DNA from: Alitta virens | Taxonomy: Eukaryota; Annelida; Polychaeta; Phyllodocida; Nereididae | NCBI GenBank assembly: GCA_932294295.1 | Contig: OW028585.1 | Coordinates: forward strand, 31,597,720 to 31,661,719 | DNA: 64,000 nucleotides | Direction of reading: 5' to 3' | Position numbers and translations under genes: made by a program | Notes under the pieces: model-generated | The model's input: the letters and a program-made list of their open reading frames with translations, nothing else | Told to the model about the DNA's origin: nothing | The model's database searches: none | Part shown: in pieces, positions 48,947 through 60,620 of the stretch | Layout: each line of letters opens with the position of its first letter | Position numbering within the stretch: position 1 is the first letter of the stretch

Positions 48947-51067
48947 TTGGCCTATTTAGGGGGTATTTCTTAGGGGTACAAAAGTTTGTCGATGAACAGC
49001 TTAGCTGTCAATAAAGACACTATGATTCATCTTGTACCGTAACAGAGGGTATTATCGACAGGGCAGGTATTATCGACACTCATATTAGAATGTTAACAAT
49101 TTTGTTAACAAACTAATTTAAGTGTCGATAATACCCGCCCTGTCGATAATACCCTCCGTTACGGTAAATGTTGAGGCACATTATAATAGAGTGTTAATAA
49201 CAGTGCAGGCACCTCACTAAACTGGATTTTTTATAATATGATTCATATGAGCACAGCTCACTTAATGTGAAGAGGTGTCCCAAAAGGAGTCTACACTGTG
49301 GCTATGCCGAACTGGAAGTGTCCCAAAACTGTCAAAACACATATAATGGGAAATGGCTTCACCTTTTCAACCAATGGGCCAGAACGAGACTTTGGCATCA
49401 TGTTATAACAACGTCGTCCATTCAAAAGTAATGCGGTCCATAATTTCGTAATGGATACAGATCTAACTTCAAAATTGGGGAAAATTTGTTTACCTGACTG
49501 TAACAATTCTAACTGTATATAGAACAAGTGTCTATGTTAAGAGGGAACCCAAAAGATTTGGAATAATCATGAAGCGATGATGTTCGCCAGCCACTCCACA
49601 CATTTTTTTCGATGACGTAATATCACACTAGGGAGCAGTGTAAGCGGCCCCCTGGTGTTATCTTATTATCGATCGCTGTTGATGCTGACAATTGCCTGGT
49701 ATTCTTATCCTCCCAAGTGTCAAGTGTTAATTGCAATTCTGTTCAGCATGATCACAGGCAGGGAGAACAGAAAGCAATTTGACTAAATCAAGGCTTTTTC
49801 TACTTCAAATGCTTTTCAGCTTTACTTACTCCTGGCATTGACTGCAACATAATATGTAGCTGTCAATGCCAAAATTGAGCGAAGCTTTACAATGATTTGT
49901 CAATATGTATATGATCAAAGACCTTCATGACAACTTAAATGAGTGTTCTAATAAGACTTTTTTTATTTATTTTATTTTTATTTTTGGGGATACATCTCTA
50001 CAGGAACTGAGCAAAGCTCGGCGACTGGGTGCAGTTCGCTTCGCTCATATTCAGCTGTTACATTTTTAACGCAATTCATCACCTACTTTCATGACTTTAA
50101 AGACAAACTAAAACACAATACTTAATACTTAGTCTATTTCTTGAAAATTCTAAGGTTCAACATTTTTAATATAGTCTTTTTTTAGTTCATATCTAGCTAT
50201 TTTACTGGAAGCATAATTCTAAACAAGGTCCTATACATATACAGAGAGTTTCATTAAAAACGGTTTGTCAAATTGAACCTAGACAAAACAAGACAAATTC
50301 TACTATGTAATGCTACCTGCCACTAAACAGATCTGTCTGGCCATAGCTGGCTACTCAAAGCTGGATCTAAAAGTAAATATTTATAAGGTATTAGATACAT
50401 TTCTTACATTTACCGAGGGTTATATTTTTTCAGTGGCAGTCGGTGTAAGCGGACTATAAACGAGGAGCAGACAGGAGCAGCTGGCTTTAGCCAGTTATAG
50501 CTACAGCCAGTAATAGGTTGCTACAGCTGGCTAGCTTTGACTATATTTCATAAAACTAACTGTAAATTACAGAATTAATACACCAGACATAAATAGTAGC
50601 AATGCTTTTTTTTTTAAATTTTCTTCTCTTTTTTTTGGATGATGATGAAATTATTAAAGCACAATTTACAAATGAAATATATAAAAATGTGTATAGAAAT
50701 GATGTGGGCCTTTGGGAAATCCCCTAATACTGAATACAGTCATGTCCCTTTTGGGGAGTGGAGACTAATTTACATAGTTCATAGATATTTTGTTTTAGTT
50801 GAAGATGATTGTATTATTTTGTATTTTGCAAGTTAAAAAGCTATGGGTGTAAATATTTTCCTTTATCAAATTTTCCATTCTTTAATATATTTTTTGTATT
50901 CGGCAGTGTATACTTTGCTTTGCAAATTCATGTCTTACTAAATCTATTCCATAAATGTTTTTGATTCGAGTATGATATATCAGTTGTGATCTACCTGCCA
51001 TCAAGTTAGTTTTCATTATAAGATTGAAATAAAGATTGTTTAACAACTGAACGTACCCTGCAAATAC
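48947..51067 (+). repeat. Repeat module A1, copy 1 (plus orientation)
   Basis: About 2.1 kb that recurs inverted at 55832-57573 and, deleted, at 58349-58803. Near its left end is a 46-bp-arm palindrome (49035-49166). It carries recognisable blocks such as gatcgctgttgatgctgac, gctgtcaatgccaa and gaactgagcaaagctcgg. No open frame of note. The right end has ccctgcaaatac (51056-51067), the same as the terminus of module A2. Confidence 0.75.
49035..49166. repeat. Palindrome with 46-bp arms
   Basis: 49035-49080 pairs with 49121-49166 with few mismatches (gtattatcgacaggg against ccctgtcgataatac). The centre holds gttaac...gttaac. Only one arm is clear in the copy at 57381-57425. Confidence 0.8.
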
Positions 51068-51092
51068 TGAACGAAAGAAAAAGAACAAACAT

Positions 51093-51311
51093 GGATAGAT
51101 GGTCAGATAGGTGGATAGATAGGTAGATAGATAGATAGATAAATAGATAGATAAATAGATAGATAGATAGACAGATAGACAGACAGTTAGGTGGATAGGT
51201 AGGTAGATAGATAGACAGATAGATAGATAAATAGATAGATAAATAGATACATAGATAGACAGATAGATAGGTGGATGATCATTAGATAGATAGATAGATA
51301 GATAGATAGAG

Positions 51312-51343
<32 letters not shown>

Positions 51344-51372
51344 TGATTGATTGATTGATTGATTGATAGATA
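51093..51372 (+). repeat. GATA microsatellite at the left border of A2
   Basis: GATA, GACA and GATT blocks. Its left flank (gaacgaaagaaaaagaac) recurs inverted at the right edge of the array at 54090-54364. Confidence 0.95.
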
Positions 51373-53023
51373 CCCTGCAAATACGAAAACTTTTGAATAA
51401 TATTAGCACTCACTCATTGGGACAATATTTGATAAAAAAATGTTCCGAAACAGATTGCGTAAATGTTGAGACAACATTCTATAATATAATTTACATGGTT
51501 AAACTATTTTGATTATGATCTGATTGATAATATTGCTGCAATCATTTCTAAGGTCCACACTTTCATATTGTTACATTATGGTCAAATAATATTGCCACAA
51601 CATTATTTAACTTTGATAATGTGGATGTTGTAAAAATATATGTGCCATATTTAAAAAAAATTGTTATTAAACACATTGAGAAGGATTTTTTTCACCTTAT
51701 GAAAATGTGTTCTGCCATTATTTCCATAACGATTTTTTATGATATGATTAATGATGTTGCTGCAACTATTTCTAGGTCCACACTATCATAATGTTACATT
51801 ATGCTTAAGTAATATTGTCACAACATTAGGTAAATGACAGTATGTATGTTGTAATGATGTCTGTGTAATATTTTAAAAATATCATTAAAAACATTGCCGC
51901 AATGTTTATATTCACATTATGAAAATATTAATTTAAATTTACAAGTGCCATCTAGGGATTATATGCATCTGGTAGCCATTTTGATATGGAGAGAGTTTTC
52001 AACTTTCAGCAACAAAATGCAGGAACATCTGCGAAATAGGTTGGTGTTTTTATTATTTTTTGTAGCGTTGTCAGTGATAAGTCATTGTAGAAACAAATGA
52101 AGATTATTTCCCTTCGAAATGTGATTTGTTTGTTGCCGGGTAAGCCCCTCAAGAATTTGCAATACCGTAGATGGATGACAACAGTCTATGATGTCATGCA
52201 AATGTAAATAATATATAGCTTATGCTGAGTTTCAATTTAAACTTCTTCTTTTTTTATTATAATTTTCTGATGTGTATACTGATGTAGAAGTGGACCTAAT
52301 CATGAGCCTGGCTGACAACAAGACATGATGTGGAGAGATATATCACTGTGAATGCTCAATAACTATTAATTGCCATTTATATATTCAGTATTAAATGAAT
52401 TAATTGCGGTTTTGTTGAAGTTGATAACTGCCAGATATTGATCGAATGTTCATTTGAAAATAAAGATTTTCTCTCCTTACTCCAGACATGTTGCTGTTAT
52501 ATTTTATATATTAAATCTAAATCATGTCATAAAATATTGTCAAAATCATTGTTCTTAATATTTGGAAAATATTGCTTAAAATATTACTTAAAAGGGTTCA
52601 GGGTCCACACTTCAATCTTGTGACAATATGTTCTGCAATTAGTCACAGTATTTGTTCAATACAATAATATCAATGTTATGAGTATCTTCTGGCTATATTT
52701 CATGGAAACATGTGCAATAATGTTTCTACTGTGGACACTTTAATGTGGTGACAATATGATCTGCAATACTCTCAAAATGTTAGTTAAACATGTCAATGCT
52801 GTATAAATATTCTCACAATATTTTATTGGAAGGATTACTTTTATAAATAATCTGATTGTTCTAACAATATATTCATAATGTTTTTGGGAATATTGTAAGA
52901 AATGTTGCCGCACATTTTTCTAGGGTCCACACTTTAATACTGCGACAATGTGATCTACAAATTTGTGACAATATTATACAAATGTTGTGATAAGATTGTC
53001 ACACTATGCTTGTGTTTGCAGGG
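51373..53023 (+). mobile_element. Repeat module A2, copy 1, with CCCTGCAAAYAC ends
   Basis: Begins ccctgcaaatac and ends gtgtttgcaggg, an 11 of 12 inverted match, and is bounded on both sides by GATA microsatellite with TA at each border. The inside is AT-rich with repeated blocks (ggtccacactttcat, cattatgg, gacaatatgatctgc). No transposase. A partial inverted copy is at 57573-58348. Confidence 0.65.
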
Positions 53024-53043
53024 TAGATAGATAGATAGATAGA

Positions 53044-54093
53044 CAGTGGCTAAAGTGATTCAGAGATTCAAGAAAAATGGAGAGGTGCTAAACATGAAGC
53101 GGTCAGGTCGTCCCAGGAAGTTGACTCCAAGGGATGAGCGACAACTGGGGAGATCCTTGTTAACCTTGTTAACCTTGTTAACCTCGAAGGAAGCCCTTGC
53201 TCCAGCCAAGACACAAGCAGGATCGCATGGCTTTTGCTACAACAAACCAGAGCAAGGATGTAAACTTTTGGAATAAAGTCCTGTGGTCTGATGAGACCAA
53301 AATCAACCAGTTTGGGTCTGATGGCATCCAGTGGGTTTGGAGACGTCCAGGTGATGAGTACAATGAAAAGTGCATGGTACCCACAGTGAAGCATGGTGGT
53401 GGCAGTGTCCTCTTATGGGGTTGTATGAGCTCTGCAGGTGTTGGAGAACTCCATTTCATTGATGGCATTATGGATTCTAATATGTATTGCCATATTCTCA
53501 AGGAAAAGATGCTACCTTCCCTCCATGCCCTTGGTCGTGGGGCCATATTTCAACAAGACAATGACCCAAAACATACTTCAAAGTTCACCACTGAGTTCCT
53601 GACAAAACACAAGGTGAAGAAACTGGATTGGCCTAGCATGTCTCCAGATCTGAACACAATAGAGCACCTGTGGGGTGTTTTGAAAAGGAAAGTGGAGCAA
53701 CACAGGCCCAAAAGTATCAATGCCTTGAAAGAGGTCATCCTTGAGGAATGGAGGAAGATTGATGCTTCAGTATGCCTTGAACTTGTCCATTCAATGCCTA
53801 GGAGGATTGATGCAGTGCTGAGAAACAAGGGTGGACACACTAAATACTAAGACACTATACTTACCTTTACTTTATGTTACTGTGTACTCATTTTTGCTTT
53901 GTCTTTATTTTAAACCATTTATATAATATGAACTGTTGATCTAACCAATTGTGATTATAATTTGTGAAATGGTTTTTTGTTGTTAGATAAAGATTTTGTT
54001 GCAGCAAATTCCTTGTATCTCTTATATTTTCTGAGCTGAGGCTGAAAAACCAACCTTGCAAGAGGTGTGTACTCACTTATGCAGTATACTGTA
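53044..54093 (+). pseudogene. Decayed Tc1-family transposon with DD34E transposase remnant
   Basis: Two frames encode pieces of one Tc1-type transposase. 53046 to about 53165 gives an N-terminal helix-turn-helix part containing KRSGRPRKLTPRDER. 53197-53850, in another frame, gives the catalytic half with WSDET, QQDNDPKHTSK and SPDLNTIEHLWGVLKRKV. Counting from the Asp of QQD to the Glu of TIE gives 34 intervening residues, the DD34E signature of Tc1. Between the parts there is a frame change, an apparent loss of about 70-80 residues by family length, and a 9-bp sequence (ttgttaacc) repeated three times. The right terminal repeat is visible at about 54059-54093, ending tactgta; the left one is missing. 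Both flanks are GATA-type microsatellite. It cannot make a full transposase. Confidence 0.87.
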
Positions 54094-54143
54094 GATAGAT
54101 ATATACATAGAAAGATATATACATAGATATATATGTATACATA

Positions 54144-54191
<48 letters not shown>

Positions 54192-54364
54192 TATGTATAT
54201 ATCTATCTATGTATATATCTATGTATATATCTATCTATCTATCTATCTATCTATATCAATTAATCAATCAATCGATCAATCTATCTATCTCTCTGTCTAT
54301 CTATCTATCTACCTACCTATCCACCTATCTGACTATCTATCTAACTATCTGTCTGTCTATCTAT
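54090..54364 (+). repeat. TATA/TATC microsatellite at the right border of the Tc1 remnant
   Basis: GATA-like start, an (AT) run at 54145-54186, then TATC units. Its right flank is the inverse of the left flank of the 51093 array. Confidence 0.95.
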
Positions 54365-55384
54365 GTTTGTTCTTTTTCTTTCGTTCAGTCATTTGCTTGT
54401 TCGTTTGTGCTCAGGACCGACAACTTAGACTGCAATAAATTGACCCTGAAGTCCATTTTTTGCTTACTTGGTAGACCTTATAGTCATTGTGGGACCAGTC
54501 AAAAACCTCTCAAAAATGATTTTATACTGATTGATGACTTCATAATGCCCATTAACCACATCACCTAATACCCATATTTCCTGAACAATGCGTCATAAAA
54601 TATAATTGTTTACAGAATATCTGTTAGCATGCATAGCAGGCTGCAAGGTTGAATTAATTATACTACTTTACATGATATTATGTCCAGAGACAATTATTTT
54701 TAAACTAGTGAAAGTTTCTTGTCAGTCAGTCCAGTATAATTGAGTACTCGAACATGTCCAACATGAAAGCTTGTAATTGGATTAGGATTTCACCAATAAA
54801 CTTGAACTTAATATATTCTTATATATTGTATATTGACAAAAGGCTGTCATTTGTGATGTATAATGTCTCACTATAGGCACTGCAGTACAATGATAAAATT
54901 GGTTAATGAGACTATGACAGTAATCACATTAAAGAAACTTTACATTATCGCAAAATGTGTTTCCGAGATGTTAATATGTATTCCACAAAAGTCATCTAAT
55001 ACCTTGGTGACTAATAAATGGCATTAAATCAGTTCAATGACTCATTGTATGGGATTATAATTCATATATTATTGTGGTTTGTATTGTATTGACACCAGTG
55101 TTTTTCCTGATATTAGAAAACGGCTTACACAATTTTCCCGGTAGGTAAAAACCAATGACAGTGAGAGGAGATAGTTTGTGCTTGGGATTCTATTCTATTC
55201 TATTCTATTCCATTCTATTCTATTCTATTGCTCCTTTCTTCTGAACACCAAGTGAGTGACAGTAAGGGTCCAGACCATTCAAATTATTGTGGCTGTCTGG
55301 CTGTAATTATTGATCAAACACAGGTAGAGTCTGCTAATAATATTATCTATTATTATAATTAATATCATTCTGAATTCATTTCAG
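54365..55384. other. Upstream of the orphan exon
   Basis: A piece related to the module-A1 flank (gttctttttctttcgttcag), then AT-rich sequence and the TTCTA array. No partner exon found. Confidence 0.45.
55187..55231 (+). repeat. TTCTA microsatellite
   Basis: Eight to nine five-base units, about 150 bp before the orphan terminal exon. Confidence 0.9.
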
Positions 55385-55649
55385 TTCTCGTGAACGCCAA
55401 GTGAACTATGCAAATGGACAGCGTCAGGCTCATGTCAATTATTTGGCCGAAGCAGTTGGAGCAAGCTCTGCTACTTTCCGCAAAGATGGAGTTCCAGGAA
55501 CTGGGGTTGGAGCTAAAGCCATTGGTTATGCTGGGAACTATGCTGGAAATTATCAAAATGGCAGAAATCATGCTGGAAACTATGCTTACCCTGGAAATTA
55601 CAGATATGGTAGTGGCAAGCCATATGGCTATGAAGGCAGTGCATATTGA
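55385..55649 (+). CDS. Orphan terminal exon, Gly/Tyr/Asn-rich C-terminus
   Basis: A good acceptor (ttcatttcag, ending 55384) precedes an open frame of 88 codons ending in TGA at 55647-55649, entered with one leftover base. It begins SRERQVNYANGQRQAHVNY, then a less repetitive part with AEAVGASSATF and PGTGVGAKAIG, then a Gly-Tyr-Asn-rich tail with repeated AGNY and PGNY. AATAAA lies about 20 bases after the stop (55668-55673). Composition and 3' signals look like a real last exon, but no upstream partner was found in the repeat-rich sequence to its left. I do not recognise the family. Gly/Tyr tails occur in structural and secreted proteins, but that is only suggestive. It could also be an isolated retained exon. 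Confidence 0.5.
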
Positions 55650-55831
55650 CATGTAAAATGACTCCTGAATAAATGGCATGGAGAAAGAAATGATATCATT
55701 GGTACTGCAGTACTTTCAATTATGTCATGTGGCATCAACAGAATTACAGTCAAGTGTCCACACACTGTTACTATCTAGTATTCATATTTTACCGTCATTT
55801 ATTTTATAACGTATTTTGTTAAAAATATTCA

Positions 55832-57573
55832 AATCTAGTTAAACAATCTGTTATTTAAATTTGATAAAAAGTAACTTGATGGCAGGTAGATCACAACTGA
55901 TATGTCATACTCGAATCAAAAACATTTATGGAATATCTTTAGTACGACATGAATTTGCAAAGCAAAGTATACACTGCCGAATACCAAACACATATTTAAG
56001 AATGGAAAAGCTGGATCTAAAAGTACATATTTATAAGGTATCACATACATTTCTTACATTTACCGAGGGTTATATTTTTGGTAGTCGGTGTAAGCGACTA
56101 TAAACTAGGAGTAGACAGCAGCAGCTGGCTTTAGCCAGTTATAGCTACAGCTACAGCCAGGAATAGGTTGCTACAGCTGGCTAGATTTGACTATATTTCA
56201 TAAACCTAACTGTACATTACAGAATTTGTTTTGTCTAGGTTCAAATTGACAAACTGTTTTTAATGAAACTGTCTGTATAAGCATAAGATCTTACTTAGAA
56301 TTATGCTTCTAGTAAAATAGCTAGATATGAACTAAAAAAATACTATATTAAAAATGTTGAACCTTAGAATTTTCAAGAAATAGACTAAGTATTACGTATA
56401 GTCTTTTAGTTTGTCTTTAAAGTCATGAAAGTAGGGGATGAATTGTTTTAAAAATGTAACAGTTTAATATGAGCAAGGCCAACTGCAGCGCAGTCGCCGA
56501 GCTTTGCTCAGTTCCTGTAGAGAGGTATCCCCAAAAATAAAAATAAAATTAATAAAAAAGTCATTTAAGAGCAGGGACTCATTTAAGTTGTCATGAAGGT
56601 CTCTGGGTCATTTACATATTGACAAATCATTTTATAGCTTTGTTCACTTTTGGCATTGACAGCTACATATTATTGTCATTCTTCGCATTGACAGCTACAT
56701 ATTATGTTGCCAGGAGTGAGTAAGGCTGAAAAGCATTTGAAGTAGAAAAAAAAATTTGATTTAGTCAAATTGATGCTTTTTGTCTCTGCCTGTGATCATG
56801 CTGAACAGAATTGCAATTAACACTTGACACTTGGGAGGATGAGAATACCAGGCAATTGTCAGCATCAACAGCGATCGATAATAAGATAACACCAGGGGGC
56901 CGCTTACACTGCTCCCTGGTGTGATACGGCGTCATCGAGAAAAATGTGTGGAGTGGCTGGCGAACATCATCGCTTCACGATTATTCCAAATCTTTTGGGT
57001 TCCCTCCTAACATAGACACTTGTTTTATATATATAGTTAGAATTGTCTCAGTCAGGTAAACAAGTTTTCCCCAATTTTGAATTAAGATCTGTATCCATTA
57101 CGAAATTATGGACTGCATTACTTTTGAATGGACGACGTAGTTTTAACATGATGCCAAAGTCTCGTTCTGGCCCATTGGTTGAAAAGGCGAAGTTCCCATT
57201 ATACGTGTTTTGACAATTTTGGGACACTTCCAGTTCAGCGTAGCCACAGTGTAGACTCCTTTTGGGACACCTCTTCACATTAAGTGAGCTTTGCTCATAT
57301 GAATCATATTGTAAAAATCCATTTTAGTGAGGTGCCGGCACTGTTATTAACACTCTATTATAATGTGCCTCAACATTTACCATAACGGAGGGTATTATCG
57401 ACAGGGCGGGTATTATCGGCACTTAAATTAGTTTGTTAACAAATCATTCCAGATATAGCTAGATTGCTTGTAAAGGGCTGAGCGTTTAATTTGAGCAGTA
57501 CATGGAGTATACAGTTCTAAGCATTTCATGGATAATATTTTGTACACTTGAAAAGTACCCCCCTAAATAGGCC
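55832..57573 (-). repeat. Repeat module A1, copy 2 (inverted)
   Basis: Reverse complement of most of 48947-51045, except 56007-56226, which matches 50357-50576 in the same orientation. It starts at acaatctgttatttaa and ends at ggccaatgtcatcc. Confidence 0.75.
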
Positions 57574-58348
57574 AATGTCATCCATTTATGGCGTTGCAAA
57601 TTCTTGAGGAGCTGCTGGGCAACAAACAAATCACACATTTGTTTCTACAATGACTTATCACTGACAACACTACAAAAAAAAAAAATACCAACCTATTTCG
57701 CAGATGTTCCTGGATTTTGTTGCTGAGACTTGAAAACTCTCTCCATATCAAATTGGCTACCAGATGCATATAATAGATGGCGCTTGTAAATTTAAATTAA
57801 TATTTTCATAATATGAATAAAATATTGCAGCAATGTTTTTAATGATATTTTTTTTAAATATTGCACAGACATCATTACAACATACATATTACCATTTACC
57901 TAATGTTGTAACAATATTATTTGAGCATAATGTAACACTATGATAGTGTGGACCTAGAAATAATTGCAGCAACATCATTAATCATATTATAACAAAACAA
58001 TATTGAAATAATGGCAGAACACATTTTCATAAGGTGAATAAAATCCTTCTTGCAATATTATTTAAATATGGCACACATATTTACAACATCCACATTATCA
58101 AAGTTAAATAATGTTGTGGCAATATTATTTGAGCATAATGTAACAATATGAAAGTGTGGACCCTAGAAACGCTTGTGGCAATATTATAAATCGGATCATC
58201 AAGAAACAATATCAAAATAGCTTAACCATGTAAATTATATTATAGAATCTTGTCTTAACATTAACACAATCTGTTTTGGAACATTTTTGTCAAATATTGT
58301 CCCAAGGAGTGAGTACTAATAATATTCAAAATTATCGTGTTTGCAGGG
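57573..58348 (-). mobile_element. Repeat module A2, copy 2 (inverted, partial)
   Basis: Reverse complement of about 51373-52180, ending in cgtgtttgcaggg at 58348. The other terminus is missing, and it joins directly to A1 copy 2. Confidence 0.7.
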
Positions 58349-58803
58349 ACACTGTGGCTATGCCGAACTTAAAGTGTCCCAAAATGGTCAAAACACATGT
58401 AATGGGAAATGGCTTCACCTTTTCAACCAATGGGCCAGAAGGAGACTTTGGCATCATGTTAAAACATAATATGTAGCTGTCAATGCCAAAAGTGAGCGAA
58501 GCTATATAATGATTTGTCAATATGTATATGACCAAAGACCTTCATGACAACTTAAATGAGTCCCTGTTCTTATGAGACTCTTTTATTTATTTTATTTTTA
58601 TTCTTGGGGATACCTCTCTACAGGAACTGAGCAAAGCTCGGAGACTGTGGCGCAGTTCGCTTCGCTCATATTAGGCTGTGACATTTTTTAACACAATTCA
58701 TCCTCTACTTTCATGACTTTAAACACAAACTAAAACACAATACCTAATACTTAGTCTATTTCTTGAAAATTCTAAGGTTCAACATTTTTAATATAGTCTT
58801 TTA
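58349..58803 (+). repeat. Repeat module A1, copy 3 with internal deletion
   Basis: Matches about 49295-49405 and then about 49847-50190 in the same orientation; about 440 bp is missing at the junction near 58460. It follows the A2 terminus with no gap. Confidence 0.75.
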
Positions 58804-59277
58804 TATGTTTAAGTCACTAAATAAAATAAAATTCACTAGCCTCAACACCATAAAGTCACACATATTAAGAATTTAAACCTTGAAGACTGCACTGTTTGAA
58901 ATATCATAAATATACTTTTTTTTTTTGCATACGTCATTTATGTATGCGTTATTTACAATGGCCAGTTCTGCCAAGAGCCATTTGATTTTCTTTTCTTTTT
59001 TTTTTTTTAAATATTTTCCATGGGGAAAACACCTTGATATGAATATTGTTTTTCAAGCTCTCTGGCAGTAGTTTGAGTTAGACATTAAATATGACATTAT
59101 TATGAAGGTGCCTGGTTATTGGGACCTATGCCGGGGCAAGGAAACATAGTATGGACTCCAAGCAGCTTAATCATATCATCATTATGTCTGGAAGCTTATC
59201 TAAGGTTTGGACCAGTAGCTTTGAGACATCCATTTTATAAAACTTAGTTCATGCTGCGTATTTATGGTAGCAATGCT

Positions 59278-59590
59278 GGGAAAAAGTGCAGTATAGTGGA
59301 CCCAGATTTATGACCATATTTAGCCAGCATCATTGTTATACATATGACGCCTAAAGCCTGATTACAACAATGACGTCACAAAAAATAACGGCGGCTTTTA
59401 TTTTTCACGGCAAGACTGCTGTTTTGTTTCTTTTTCTTGGGGACTGCTGCACCCAAACCCCTGCTACTCTTCATAGGTTATTCTAATTATGCTACAAATT
59501 CAAACTTGACAAAATAATTTGTGAAATTTCATATTTCACGGATGCCAAATATGGGCATAAATTTTGGTCCGCTATACTGCACTAAACCCC
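59278..59590 (-). mobile_element. MITE family G, copy 2
   Basis: Ends gtgcagtatagtggacc and ggtccgctatactgcac. The flanks repeat caatgct immediately outside the GGG...CCC ends, consistent with a 7-bp target-site duplication. Mirror image of the copy at 10988. Confidence 0.8.
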
Positions 59591-59904
59591 AATGCTGTTA
59601 CTGGTTTGTGGTCATTAAAATCTCATTAATCCACATATTGTGAAATGTTGTCTTTTTCATCTTAATAAGGCTAGAGGCAGTGTGGTGTGTCCATCCCAGC
59701 AGATTGTTGTTGTAAATTTTCTGTGTACATGTCAGGCCTCCATGTTTACATCTTTTTTATGCACAAGCATGTACAGTACACCAAGATCAATCCTTGTTAC
59801 AGTCTGTGATCATGTGATCAGTAAATTCTGTGATCATTTGATAATCATTTGATATATTATCATGTTTCAATTTTAACACAATGCTGTAATAATCTTGTAC
59901 CAGG

Positions 59905-60100
59905 CAAGTGTAATGATGAGATGATGAACCTTAGAGTCCACTCCATGTTACATGTCAACCCCATCAGTGGTTCTTTTACTTGCTCCAGCATAGACACCGA
60001 GAACTCAGCACCACTAATTTACCATCTCTTGTGACTTGTGATCAACATCTAGCTGAGATGTTGCTCACGATGGCCTGGATTTGAACACAACAGCAGTAAA
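59905..60100 (+). repeat. Dispersed repeat R1 copy, 5'-truncated
   Basis: Reads caagtgtaatgatgagatga, gagtccactccatgttac, ttttacttgctccagcatag and gtgatcaacatctagctgag. The left third is missing. Confidence 0.6.
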
Positions 60101-60620
60101 ATGCATTTAAAGAGCCCGACTGTGAAGTTGTGGCTGACACCCGGGTTGTGGCTAGAAATTCTGACATCCAGGGTTAGATCTAAACATTCTGAATCACCTA
60201 CTGTTTAACATAGAAACGTGGATCAAAGGGCTCTCTGTATGGATTATATCAATGCGGTTCTTCATTAGACATTCATACCTATTTCTGCATAATTTACAGT
60301 TTTGCAGAGTACACAACTAATTGGCAATACATTATTTATCACACAATTGATTATTCGAAGTATATCTTATTGTAGTCATTCTGAAATATTGATTTTTTTT
60401 TTATATGGTTATCTATATAATTGCATCATAAAATAGTTCGAGGTGCTTGACCTCAACAGGCTTTCTTACCTGTATAACGCTTTGCTCATAACCACAGACT
60501 GAAGGGTGCCACAACTGTTGTTTAGGAAAACATTAAGATATCTTGGAGAGTTATTTGGGTCACTGAGTTAAGATAATATGAAGATATTTCCAAAGGTGAG
60601 TAAGGCAAGAATAGCATATA

